From an uncultured Oscillospiraceae bacterium (GTDB lineage: Bacteria; Bacillota; Clostridia; Oscillospirales; Oscillospiraceae): 55,251 nt of DNA. This document shows positions 38,963 to 47,034 of the stretch, one piece after another; position 1 is the first letter of the stretch; every line of letters begins with the position of its first letter. The translations under genes were made by a program, and so were the position numbers. The stretch spans positions 1-55,251 of the forward strand of contig CALXFT010000006.1 of NCBI GenBank assembly GCA_944387635.1. Reading direction: 5' to 3'. The notes beneath the pieces were generated by a model. The model worked only from the letters and a program-made list of their open reading frames with translations, was not told where the DNA came from and did no database searches.

Positions 38963-40300
38963 ATGAACGAATACGACAGTTATTACAGTAACGATACCCA
39001 GCCTGACCACCAGCCCCAGAACTTCCCGGAGTATTCCTCCGGCGGCGGCTGGAACCAGAGTCAGCCCCAGAAGCCTAAGCAGCCCCGGAAGAAGGGCGGC
39101 CTGAAGCTGGTGGCCCTGGCCCTGTGCTGTTCCATCCTGGGCGGCGTCCTGGGCGCGGGGGCCATGATGTGGGTCCAGCGCTCCAGCCTGCCCGAGGGCC
39201 TGAGCCAGCAGGAGGCCACCGTCCTGGTCCAGAGCAGCCGCCAGGCCAGTCAGCTCCAGATTGTGCAGACCGACCCCGGCGAGGAGAAGACCGCCGCCCA
39301 GGTCTACGCGGAGAACGTCCAGTCCACCGTGGGCATCACCACATCCATCACCACCAACTACTTCGGCTTCCAGACCACCTCCGCCGCCTCGGGCTCCGGC
39401 TTCATCATCAGCACCGACGGCTATATCCTGACCAACCACCACGTCATTGAGGACGCCAGCTCCATTACCGTGTCCTTGCACGACGGCCGCAGCTACGAAG
39501 CCGCCCTCATCGGCTACGATAAGAGCAACGACATCGCCGTGCTGAAGATTGAGGCCGAGGAGGACCTGGCTCCCGTGATCCTGGGCGACTCCGACAGCCT
39601 GAACGTAGGCGATCCCGTGGTTGCCATCGGCAATCCCCTGGGTGAGCTGACCTTCTCCCTGACCGCGGGCTACGTCAGCGCCAAGGACCGGCAGGTCACC
39701 TTCTCCGGCGGCACCACCATGAACCTGATCCAGACCGACGCGGCCATCAACTCCGGCAACTCCGGCGGCGCTCTGTTCAACATGTACGGCGAAGTGGTGG
39801 GCGTGACCAACGCCAAGTACTCCAGCTCCTCGTCCTCCGAGGCCTCCATTGACAACATCGGCTTTGCCATTCCCATCAACTCCATCATGGAGATTGTGCA
39901 GAGCATCATTGAGAAGGGCTATATCTCCAAGCCCTATATCGGCGTCCAGGTCATCGACGTAGGCACCGAGGCCCGCCGCTACGGCCTGCCCCAGGGCGCG
40001 GCCATCTACAGCGTGGTGGAGGACAGCCCCGCGGAAAAGGGCGGCCTCCAGGCCAACGATATCGTGACCCAGGCCAACGGCACGGAGATCACCTGCGGCA
40101 ACGACCTGGTGACGCTGGTCCAGTCCCTGACCCCCGGCGACGAGCTGAATCTGACGGTCTACCGCCAGGGCCAGAACCTGGAGCTGACGGTGATCGTGGA
40201 AGAGCAGATCCAGTCCGCCCTGGAACGGGAAGCCACAGAGCCGGTCGAGCAGAGCAGCCAGGACAGCTGGGGCATGTTCCCCTGGGGTTTCCTGCCCTGA
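38963..40300 (+). CDS. Membrane-anchored HtrA/DegP-type serine protease
   Basis: The 445-residue protein begins with a cytoplasmic N-terminus of about 47 residues rich in Asn, Gln, Ser and Pro, then a membrane helix (about 48-70), a trypsin-like domain and one PDZ domain. The catalytic triad is His in TNHHVIED, Asp in SNDIAVLKI and Ser in NSGNSGGAL. The PDZ domain begins near YIGVQVID. HtrA proteases degrade or refold misfolded proteins outside the membrane. The start at 38963 has GAGGAGG upstream. It is flanked by a tRNA and a terminator, so is probably a single gene. Confidence 0.94.
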   Translation: MNEYDSYYSNDTQPDHQPQNFPEYSSGGGWNQSQPQKPKQPRKKGGLKLVALALCCSILGGVLGAGAMMWVQRSSLPEGLSQQEATVLVQSSRQASQLQIVQTDPGEEKTAAQVYAENVQSTVGITTSITTNYFGFQTTSAASGSGFIISTDGYILTNHHVIEDASSITVSLHDGRSYEAALIGYDKSNDIAVLKIEAEEDLAPVILGDSDSLNVGDPVVAIGNPLGELTFSLTAGYVSAKDRQVTFSGGTTMNLIQTDAAINSGNSGGALFNMYGEVVGVTNAKYSSSSSSEASIDNIGFAIPINSIMEIVQSIIEKGYISKPYIGVQVIDVGTEARRYGLPQGAAIYSVVEDSPAEKGGLQANDIVTQANGTEITCGNDLVTLVQSLTPGDELNLTVYRQGQNLELTVIVEEQIQSALEREATEPVEQSSQDSWGMFPWGFLP

Positions 40301-40311
40301 ATCAAATGAAC

Positions 40312-40348
40312 AATCGGCAAGCCTTTTGCGGGGCTTGCCGATTTTTTT
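40312..40348 (+). terminator. Intrinsic terminator after the HtrA protease gene
   Basis: AATCGGCAAGCC pairs with GGCTTGCCGATT, followed by seven T. Confidence 0.9.
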
Positions 40349-40417
40349 GGAATGCTTATGGACTTTGCGCGGCAGAAAACGCGGAGGAAACGTACCGGTT
40401 CGGAAACCCGCGCGCCC

Positions 40418-40452
40418 CTTGGCTCTCCTGGAAGGAGAGCTGGCGCCGGGAT
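40418..40452 (+). repeat. CTGAGAGG-family left-arm fragment, copy G
   Basis: CCTTGGCTCTCC and GGAGAGCTGGCGCCGG match the left arm of copies A and B. The core is absent. Confidence 0.65.
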
Positions 40453-40468
40453 TGACCCAACACACCCC

Positions 40469-40497
40469 TCGACGAATGGCGGCGGCTGTGGTATACT
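40469..40497 (+). promoter_or_regulatory. Predicted promoter of larE-larB-larC
   Basis: TCGACG (40469-40474), 17 bp, TATACT (40492-40497) gives a moderate promoter, about 34 bp ahead of the larE start. Confidence 0.5.
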
Positions 40498-40530
40498 TTC
40501 CATGAGACAAAGCAACGGGAGGTATTGCCC

Positions 40531-41310
40531 TTGAACGGATATCCTACAATCGACCCACGGGAGGCGCCGCTGGCGGACTTCTTCCGGAAAAATCCCCGCT
40601 GCGCCCTGGCCTTCTCCGGCGGGGTGGACTCGGCCTACCTGCTCTGGGCCGCCGTCCGCTTTGCGCGGCAGACCGCGGCGTATTATGTAAACACACCCTT
40701 CCAGCCCGCCTTTGAGCTGGCGGACGCCCGGCGGCTGGCCGAAGGGCTGGGGGCGGACCTGCGGGTCCTGAACGTGGACATTCTGGATGACAAGGCGGTG
40801 ACCGCCAACGGGCCGGACCGGTGCTACCACTGCAAGCGCAGGCTCTTTACGGAGATCCGCCGGGCCGCCGGGGCCGACGGGTACCAGCTGATTCTCGACG
40901 GCACCAACGCCTCGGATCAGGAGGGGGACCGCCCGGGAATCCGGGCATTGCGGGAGCTTTCCGTCCGGTCCCCCCTGCGGGAGGCGGGGCTGACCAAGGA
41001 CGACATCCGCCGGCTGTCCCGGCAGGCGGGGCTGTTCACCTGGGACAAGCCCGCCTACGCCTGCCTGGCCACCCGCATAGCCCCGGGCCAGACCATCACC
41101 GCCGGGGACCTGGCCGTCACCGAGACCGCGGAGGAGGCCCTGAAAAATCTGGGCTTTTCCGACTTCCGGGTCCGCATGGCGGGAAAACAGGCCCGGATTC
41201 AGCTCCGGGAGGAGGACTTCCCCCGGCTTCTGGAACACCGGCAGGAGGTGCTGGAGGCATTGGGACCTCACTACGAAGCCATTACCTTAGATCTGGAGGC
41301 AAGACTATGA
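40531..41310 (+). CDS. larE: LarE, sulfur insertase for the nickel-pincer cofactor
   Basis: LarE is an ATP-dependent sulfur transferase that converts the carboxylates of the pyridinium precursor to thiocarboxylates; some forms sacrifice a cysteine. TTG at 40531 is the best start, with GGGAGG 8 nt upstream (an earlier TTG at 40525 is too close), giving 259 residues. The PP-loop is ALAFSGGVDSAYL. Other motifs are CYHCKRRLF and YACLATRI, whose Cys corresponds to the sacrificial Cys in L. plantarum LarE. Its stop overlaps larB. Confidence 0.93.
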   Translation: MNGYPTIDPREAPLADFFRKNPRCALAFSGGVDSAYLLWAAVRFARQTAAYYVNTPFQPAFELADARRLAEGLGADLRVLNVDILDDKAVTANGPDRCYHCKRRLFTEIRRAAGADGYQLILDGTNASDQEGDRPGIRALRELSVRSPLREAGLTKDDIRRLSRQAGLFTWDKPAYACLATRIAPGQTITAGDLAVTETAEEALKNLGFSDFRVRMAGKQARIQLREEDFPRLLEHRQEVLEALGPHYEAITLDLEARL

Positions 41311-42062
41311 ATCAAGACATCATCCGCCTGCTTCAGCAGGTGCGCCAGGGCTCTCTTTCCGTGGAAGAAGCGGCGGTGCGGCTGAAGGCCGCCCCCTTCG
41401 CGGACATCGGCTACGCCAAGGTGGACCTGCACCGCAAAACCCGCCAGGGCGCCGCCGAGGTGATCTTCGGCCAGGGGAAGACCCCGGAGCAGATCATCGG
41501 CATTTTGGGGGTCCTTCTGGAAAACGGCCAGACCCCGGTGCTCATCACCCGCCTGTCCCAGGAGTCCGCCCGGCAGGTGGCGGCGGTCCACCCCATTGTC
41601 TACCACCCCCAGGCCCGGGTGGGAATCCTGGGGGACATGCCGGAGCCTACGGGCCTGGGCAAGGTGCTGGTGGCCACCGGCGGCACCAGCGACATGCCCG
41701 TGGCCGAGGAGGCGGCGCTGACCGCCCAGGTCCACGGCAACCAGGTGGTCCGGCTCTATGACGTAGGCGTAGCCGGGCTTCACCGTCTTCTGTCCCACAT
41801 GGATCAGATCATGGAGGCCTCGGTGATCGTGGCTGTGGCGGGCATGGAAGGGGCTTTGGCCAGCATCATCGCGGGCCTGGCGGACTGCCCGGTCATCGCC
41901 GTACCCACCAGCGTGGGCTACGGGGCGTCTTTCGGCGGGGTGGCGGCCCTGCTGTCCATGCTCAATTCCTGTGCCAACGGGGTCAGCGTGGTGAACATCG
42001 ACAACGGCTTCGGGGCAGGCTACCTGGCCGGGGTCATCAACCATATGGGAGGAGAAAGATGA
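41307..42062 (+). CDS. larB: LarB, nicotinate carboxylase/hydrolase of nickel-pincer synthesis
   Basis: LarB carboxylates nicotinic acid adenine dinucleotide and hydrolyses it to the dicarboxylated mononucleotide that LarE uses. This 251-residue protein has an N-terminal domain (VEEAAVRLKAAPFADIGYAKVD) and a PurE-like C-terminal domain with LVATGGTSDMPVAEEA. PTSVGYGASFGGVAALLSM and VNIDNGFGAGYLA close it, as in AIR-carboxylase-related proteins. It is coupled by ATGA overlaps to larE and larC. Confidence 0.95.
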   Translation: MNQDIIRLLQQVRQGSLSVEEAAVRLKAAPFADIGYAKVDLHRKTRQGAAEVIFGQGKTPEQIIGILGVLLENGQTPVLITRLSQESARQVAAVHPIVYHPQARVGILGDMPEPTGLGKVLVATGGTSDMPVAEEAALTAQVHGNQVVRLYDVGVAGLHRLLSHMDQIMEASVIVAVAGMEGALASIIAGLADCPVIAVPTSVGYGASFGGVAALLSMLNSCANGVSVVNIDNGFGAGYLAGVINHMGGER

Positions 42063-43231
42063 AGACACTGTATTTCGATTGCGGCATGGGCGCGGCCGGG
42101 GACATGCTGGCCGGAGCCCTGCTGGAGCTGCTGCCGGACAGGCAGGCTTTCGTGGACCGGATCAACGGCCTGGGAATCCCCGGCGTCACGGTCCGGGCGG
42201 AGCCGTCGGTGAAATGCGGCGTCACCGGCACCCACTACGCCGTGACCGTACAGGGCGCAGAGGAGGAAGACCACCATGGGCGGCATTCCGATCACAGCCA
42301 CGGCTCCATGGCGGACATCACGGCCCTGATCCGGGGGCTTCCGGTCTCCGGGTGGGTCCGGGACAACGCCCTGGAGGTCTACCAATCCATCGCCCAGGCG
42401 GAGAGCCGGGTCCACGGGGTCCCGGTTTCCCAGGTCCACTTCCACGAGGTGGGGGCCATGGACGCGGTGGCCGACGTGGTGTCCGTGTGCATGCTCCTGG
42501 AGGCCCTGGCTCCGGACCGGGTGCTGGCCTCGCCGGTTCATGTGGGCAGCGGCCATGTGTTCTGCGCCCACGGGATTCTGCCGGTGCCGGCTCCTGCCAC
42601 GGCGCTGCTCCTGGAGGGCGTACCCGTCTACGGCGGCCAGATCCAGGGAGAGCTGTGCACCCCCACGGGGGCGGCGCTTCTGAAGCGTTTTGTCACCGGC
42701 TTCGGGGATCTGCCCCCCATGACCCTTCGGAGCACCGGATACGGCATGGGCAGGAAGGACTTCCCCATGGCCAACTGTGTTCGGGCCTTCCTGGGGGATC
42801 AGGAGGGGGATGGGGACCGGGTCTGGGAGCTGCGCTGCAACTTAGACGACATGACCCCCGAGGCCATAGGCTTTGCCATGGAGGCCCTGTTCTCGGCAGG
42901 GGCTCTGGACGTTTGGACCACCGCCATCGGCATGAAGAAGAGCCGCCCCGGAGTCCTGCTCAGCGTGCTGTGCCGGCAGGAGGACAGGGAGAACATGGTC
43001 CGTCAGCTTCTGCGCCACACCACCACCTTAGGGGTCCGGGAGAGCCTCTGCGGCCGCCGCTGTCTGAGCCGCCGGGAGGAAGTGAGGTCCACCCCCTGGG
43101 GTCCGGTCCGGGAAAAGATCAGCCAAGGCTGGGACGTGACCCGGCGGAAGCCGGAATACGAAGACCTGAGCCGGATCGCCAGAGAAACGGGACTGAGCCT
43201 GGAGCAGGTGCGGCAGAACCTGGAACCGTAA
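42059..43231 (+). CDS. larC: LarC, nickel insertion cyclometallase (single frame)
   Basis: LarC inserts nickel into the thiolated pincer with CTP. This 390-residue protein begins YFDCGMGAAGDMLAGALLEL and has a His-rich stretch EEDHHGRHSDHSHG (about residues 70-83), likely metal-binding. HFHEVGAMDAVADVV and CTPTGAALLKRFV are conserved blocks. In L. plantarum the gene is split into larC1 and larC2 joined by frameshifting; here one uninterrupted frame covers both parts. No lactate racemase gene (larA) lies in the window. Confidence 0.95.
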   Translation: MKTLYFDCGMGAAGDMLAGALLELLPDRQAFVDRINGLGIPGVTVRAEPSVKCGVTGTHYAVTVQGAEEEDHHGRHSDHSHGSMADITALIRGLPVSGWVRDNALEVYQSIAQAESRVHGVPVSQVHFHEVGAMDAVADVVSVCMLLEALAPDRVLASPVHVGSGHVFCAHGILPVPAPATALLLEGVPVYGGQIQGELCTPTGAALLKRFVTGFGDLPPMTLRSTGYGMGRKDFPMANCVRAFLGDQEGDGDRVWELRCNLDDMTPEAIGFAMEALFSAGALDVWTTAIGMKKSRPGVLLSVLCRQEDRENMVRQLLRHTTTLGVRESLCGRRCLSRREEVRSTPWGPVREKISQGWDVTRRKPEYEDLSRIARETGLSLEQVRQNLEP

Positions 43232-43269
43232 CCCCGGACAGCGGTTTTCCCGCCGCGATTGGGGGAAAC

Positions 43270-43307
43270 AAAGAGGCAGAGGCGAACATCATCCGCCTCT
43301 GCCTCTT
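43270..43307. terminator. Hairpin between larC and thrB
   Basis: AAGAGGCAGAGGCG and CGCCTCTGCCTCTT form a perfect 14-bp stem. The genes are convergent, so it may serve both directions, though the T run is poor. Confidence 0.65.
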
Positions 43308-43323
43308 GACTGTCTTTCACGCG

Positions 43324-44214
43324 CTATTCCCAATCGATCACATGGGCTCCCTGAAATTCCACATACAGGGGCAGCATCTGCCAGTTGTTTTTCGTGACGC
43401 TGTCCAGCTTCCGGGCCAGCTTTTTTTCCAGATGGGGGTCCTGGGTGACGCACAGCAGGGTGGGGCCGGCGCCGCTGAGGCAGAAGGCCGCCCCCGTGGA
43501 GCGGACCAGGGCCTCGATCTTTTCGTAGTCCTCAATGAGCTTGCGGCGGTAGGTCTGGTGGAGCCGGTCCTGCATGGCGGTCCGCAGAAGCTTCTCGTCC
43601 CCCAGCTCCAGGGCCTTCAGCACCAGGGCGCCGTGGGAGATGTTGTAAATGGCGTCGGCCCGGCTGACCTGGGTGGGCAGCACGCTTCTGGCCAGGGAGG
43701 TGGGCAGGTCAAAGTCCGGAATCAGGGCCAGAAATTCCCAGTCCGGATGGAGGGGGAAGCTCACCGTCACCGGCAGGCCTCCTTCCACCATGGAGGCGGT
43801 GAGTCCGCCGTAGAAGGCCGGGGCCAGGTTGTCCGGGTGGCCCTCCATGGCGTTGGTAATGTTCAGCAGGCCCTGGGTGGACAGCTTGTTCCCCCGGAGC
43901 ACGTTGGCCCCCATGGCCCCGGCAACCAGCAGAGCGGCGGAGGAGCCCAGGCCGCGGCAGATGGGGATGTGGGCGTCGATGTGGATCTTCACCCCGCCCA
44001 CGTCCTCGTTCATGGTGTTCAGCACCGCGCAGTAGGCGGTGTAGGCCAGGTTGTCCGGCCCGGCGAAGGCCTCGTCGCAGCCGGTGATCTCCAGGCCGCG
44101 CTCCGTTTCCTCGAAGGTCACGTCGGTGTACAGGCTCAGGGCGCAGCCGAAGGCGTCGAAGCCCGGCCCTAAGTTGGCGGTGGTGGCGGGAACGCGGATG
44201 GTCACTCGCTTCAT
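43324..44214 (-). CDS. thrB: Homoserine kinase
   Basis: ThrB phosphorylates L-homoserine with ATP, the last but one step to threonine. This 296-residue GHMP kinase has VPATTANLGPGFDAFGCAL near the N-terminus and the ATP-binding motif PICRGLGSSAALLVAG near residue 86. The late GAAFCLSGAGPTLLCV motif is typical. GGGAGG lies ahead of the ATG. It follows thrC after 15 bp, forming a thrC-thrB operon. Confidence 0.96.
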   Translation of the reverse strand: MKRVTIRVPATTANLGPGFDAFGCALSLYTDVTFEETERGLEITGCDEAFAGPDNLAYTAYCAVLNTMNEDVGGVKIHIDAHIPICRGLGSSAALLVAGAMGANVLRGNKLSTQGLLNITNAMEGHPDNLAPAFYGGLTASMVEGGLPVTVSFPLHPDWEFLALIPDFDLPTSLARSVLPTQVSRADAIYNISHGALVLKALELGDEKLLRTAMQDRLHQTYRRKLIEDYEKIEALVRSTGAAFCLSGAGPTLLCVTQDPHLEKKLARKLDSVTKNNWQMLPLYVEFQGAHVIDWE

Positions 44215-44229
44215 GGCGGACCCTCCCGG

Positions 44230-45675
44230 TCACAGGCCCAGGACGAAGGAGAGCATCTGCTCCTTCTCAATGACCCCGGTGTGCCGCTCCGCCTTGCCCC
44301 GCAGATCCGCCAGATTCCGGGGGATGGGTACCCCGGTCATGTCCCGCAGCCGTTCCATCTGGGTAAACTCGTCGCCGGAGACATCGCCGCCGATGGCGGA
44401 GAGCACCGCCGCCGGGAATTTGTAGGGGGAGGCCGTGGACAGGACCACCATGGGCCTCCCGTCCCCGGTCTGGTTGACATAATCTTCCGTCGCCGCCCAG
44501 CCCGCGGCGGTGTGGGGATCGCACAGATAGCCCAGGTCCCGGTAGACCCGGCCGATGATCTGACCTGCCCTGGCGTCGTCGCAGTAAGCGGCCCAGAACC
44601 GGTCCTGGATCGCCGTCAGCAGGTCCTCCGGCACGGCATACCAACCCTCGGTCTTCAGCCGGGCCATAAGCCCGGATACCAATTCCGTGTCGCCGCTGAG
44701 CAGGTACAGCAGCCGCTCTAAGTTGGACGACACCAGAATATCCATAGAGGGGGAGGTGGTCTTCAGCAGGGGGCGCCGCCGGTCGTAGACACCGGTGCGG
44801 ATGAAGTCCGTGAGCACGTTGTTGGCGTTGGAGGCGCAGATCAGCCGCCCCACGGGCAGGCCCAGAAGCTTTGCCAGGTAGCCCGCCAGAATGTCCCCGA
44901 AGTTGCCCGTGGGTACGGAGAAGTTCACCTGGTCCCCCAGGGAAATGACGCCCCGGTCCAGCAGGTCCCGGTAGGCGCGGAAGTAGTACATGATCTGGGG
45001 GGCCAGACGGCCGATGTTGATGGAGTTGGCCGAGGACAGGCGGAAGGGCAGGTCCCGGCCCTGACAGGCGGCGAAAATGTTCTTCACCCCGGTCTGGGCG
45101 TCGTCGAAGTTGCCCTTCACGGCGCAGACCGTCACGTTGCGCCCCTCCTGGGTCACCATCTGGGCTCGCTGGACCTGGGACACGCCGCCGTCGGGGTAGA
45201 ACACGCAGATGCGCACGCCGTCTACGTCCCGGAAGCCCTCCAGGGCGGCCTTGCCCGTGTCGCCGGAGGTGGCGGTGAGAATGAGAATGTCGTCGGAAAC
45301 CCCCTTGACGGTCTTGGCGGCGGTGAGCAGCTGGGGCAGCATGGACAGGGCCACGTCCTTAAAGGCGGAGGTGGGGCCTCGGAACAGCTCCAGCACATGG
45401 TACGCTCCTACGGGTACCGCAGGGGTCAGGTCTTCCGTCTCAAACTTGCCGGTGTAGGCCCGGCGGACCAGCTGCGGCATGTGGGGAATGTCCGGCAGAA
45501 AGGCGGACACAATGGCGGCGGACATCTCCTGGCTGGTACCCTTCAGGCATGCCTGCCAGTCGAAGGCGGGCAGTCTCTCGGGCATATACAGGCCGCCGTC
45601 GGGGGCCAGACCCTCCAGGACAGCCTGGGCGCTGTCCACCGGGGAAAGCGTGCTGCGGGTGGAATGATAGAACAT
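44230..45675 (-). CDS. thrC: Threonine synthase
   Basis: This PLP enzyme turns O-phosphohomoserine into threonine. The start ATG at 45675 (MFYHSTRSTLSPVDSAQAVL) has AGGAGG upstream, giving 481 residues. That is the long form, whose N-terminal domain begins ..APDGGLYMPERLP. The PLP lysine is in GPTSAFKDVALSM. The motif LTATSGDTGKAALEGF is conserved. It is divergent from hom, 205 bp away. No T-box or clear leader attenuator was recognised. Confidence 0.96.
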   Translation of the reverse strand: MFYHSTRSTLSPVDSAQAVLEGLAPDGGLYMPERLPAFDWQACLKGTSQEMSAAIVSAFLPDIPHMPQLVRRAYTGKFETEDLTPAVPVGAYHVLELFRGPTSAFKDVALSMLPQLLTAAKTVKGVSDDILILTATSGDTGKAALEGFRDVDGVRICVFYPDGGVSQVQRAQMVTQEGRNVTVCAVKGNFDDAQTGVKNIFAACQGRDLPFRLSSANSINIGRLAPQIMYYFRAYRDLLDRGVISLGDQVNFSVPTGNFGDILAGYLAKLLGLPVGRLICASNANNVLTDFIRTGVYDRRRPLLKTTSPSMDILVSSNLERLLYLLSGDTELVSGLMARLKTEGWYAVPEDLLTAIQDRFWAAYCDDARAGQIIGRVYRDLGYLCDPHTAAGWAATEDYVNQTGDGRPMVVLSTASPYKFPAAVLSAIGGDVSGDEFTQMERLRDMTGVPIPRNLADLRGKAERHTGVIEKEQMLSFVLGL

Positions 45676-45761
45676 AAATTCCTCCTGATTGGTCCCATTC
45701 TCTTTAACCAATTGCACAAAAAGTTCGGAAAAGGCGAGAGAGGATTGGGATTTTCATGCGG

Positions 45762-45790
45762 TTGCAATTTGAGTAGGTATATGATATACT
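45762..45790 (+). promoter_or_regulatory. Predicted hom promoter
   Basis: TTGCAA (45762-45767), 17 bp, TATACT (45785-45790). The sequence then runs about 90 bp to the hom start and contains a GGGTGAGTACCC hairpin. Confidence 0.7.
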
Positions 45791-45879
45791 GTTTTTCGTG
45801 AAAATGCAAGTGTTTTCGGGGTGAGTACCCCCTTTTCGGCCATAGGGGCAAAATACGGCAGAATACGGAGGATGGTTTC

Positions 45880-46986
45880 GTGAATATTGGATTGATGGGC
45901 TTCGGCGTGGTTGGCCGGGGCGTGTATGAGATCGTGTCGAAACGGGAGGATATGCGTATCACCAAGGTTTTGTGCCTGGAGGATATCTCCCTGCCCGACG
46001 CCCAGGCGGTGAAGGACTACCGGCAGATCGTGGAGGACGAGACCATCGACACGGTGGTGGAGGCCATGGGCGGACTCCATCCGGCCTACGAGTTTGTCCG
46101 GGCGGCCCTGGAGGCGGGCAAGCATGTGGTCACCTCCAACAAGGCCCTGGTCTGCGGCTTCTACGACGAGCTGCTGTCCCTGGCCCGGGAGAAGGGCCTG
46201 CGCCTGCGGTCCACGGCGGCGGTGGGCGGCGGCATCGGCTGGCTCAGCGAGCTGGAGCGGTCCCGCCGGGTCCAGGAGCTGACCGAGGTGGGCGGCATTA
46301 TGAACGGCACCTGCAACTACATTCTCGACAGCATGACCAGGCTGGGCCTGGACTACGGCCAGGCTCTGAAGCAGGCCCAGGAAAAGGGCTACGCCGAGGC
46401 CAACCCGTCTACGGATGTGGACGGCATCGACACCTGGCACAAGCTGATCCTGTCCATGAACGTGGCCTTCGGCGTCCGTGTGGACAAGCAGACCGTGCCT
46501 GTATCCGGCATCCGGAACATCACCGCCCAAGACGTGGCGGCCTTCAAGGCCCACGGCCGGGTGTGCAAGCTGATCTCCACAGGCCGCCGGACGGAGGGGG
46601 GCTTCACGGGCTACGTCCAGCCCACCCTGGTGGAGGCCGGGTCCCCGGAGGCCGCCGTTCCATTAAATTACAATCTGATCACCTTCCTGGGCCGGTTCTC
46701 CGAGCGCATGAGCTTCTACGGCCAGGGCGCGGGCCGGTACCCTACGGCATATAATGTGGTTCAGGACCTTGTGGACGTTCTTTCCGGAAAGGGATTCTAC
46801 GCTCCCTACGGCCCCGCGGTCCAAGCGGACAACGGCCAGACCCTTTGCTACTATGTCCGGGGCTCCTGGACCGGGGAGACCACCCAGGACTGGGGCTGCG
46901 GCGTGATCACCGGCCCTGTGGCCGTTGGGGATATGCACGCCTGGCTGGCGGACCATCCCGACGCCTTTGCCGCCGGCCTTCGCTGA
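45880..46986 (+). CDS. hom: Homoserine dehydrogenase, short form lacking the ACT domain
   Basis: Hom reduces aspartate semialdehyde to homoserine with NAD(P)H. GTG at 45880 is preceded by GGAGG. The 368-residue protein has the Rossmann motif IGLMGFGVVGRGV, the core GIMNGTCNYILDSM and the substrate-binding EKGYAEANPSTDVDG. It ends near residue 368 without the C-terminal ACT domain of the ~430-residue Firmicutes enzymes, so threonine feedback may be lost or occur elsewhere. Aspartokinase and asd follow. Confidence 0.94.
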   Translation: MNIGLMGFGVVGRGVYEIVSKREDMRITKVLCLEDISLPDAQAVKDYRQIVEDETIDTVVEAMGGLHPAYEFVRAALEAGKHVVTSNKALVCGFYDELLSLAREKGLRLRSTAAVGGGIGWLSELERSRRVQELTEVGGIMNGTCNYILDSMTRLGLDYGQALKQAQEKGYAEANPSTDVDGIDTWHKLILSMNVAFGVRVDKQTVPVSGIRNITAQDVAAFKAHGRVCKLISTGRRTEGGFTGYVQPTLVEAGSPEAAVPLNYNLITFLGRFSERMSFYGQGAGRYPTAYNVVQDLVDVLSGKGFYAPYGPAVQADNGQTLCYYVRGSWTGETTQDWGCGVITGPVAVGDMHAWLADHPDAFAAGLR

Positions 46987-47034
46987 CCGGAAGACAATAC
47001 GGGGCGCAAGGCCCCGAAGAGAGGAATGCAGAAC

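Noticed and set aside
42079-44172. Plus-strand frame of about 700 codons over larC and thrB
   Set aside because: It runs out of frame through larC and antisense to thrB, both of which have complete family motifs. The translation is compositionally biased.
45676-45879. T-box or threonine attenuator between thrC and hom
   Set aside because: I looked for the T-box consensus and for runs of Thr or Ile codons in a leader peptide and saw neither.
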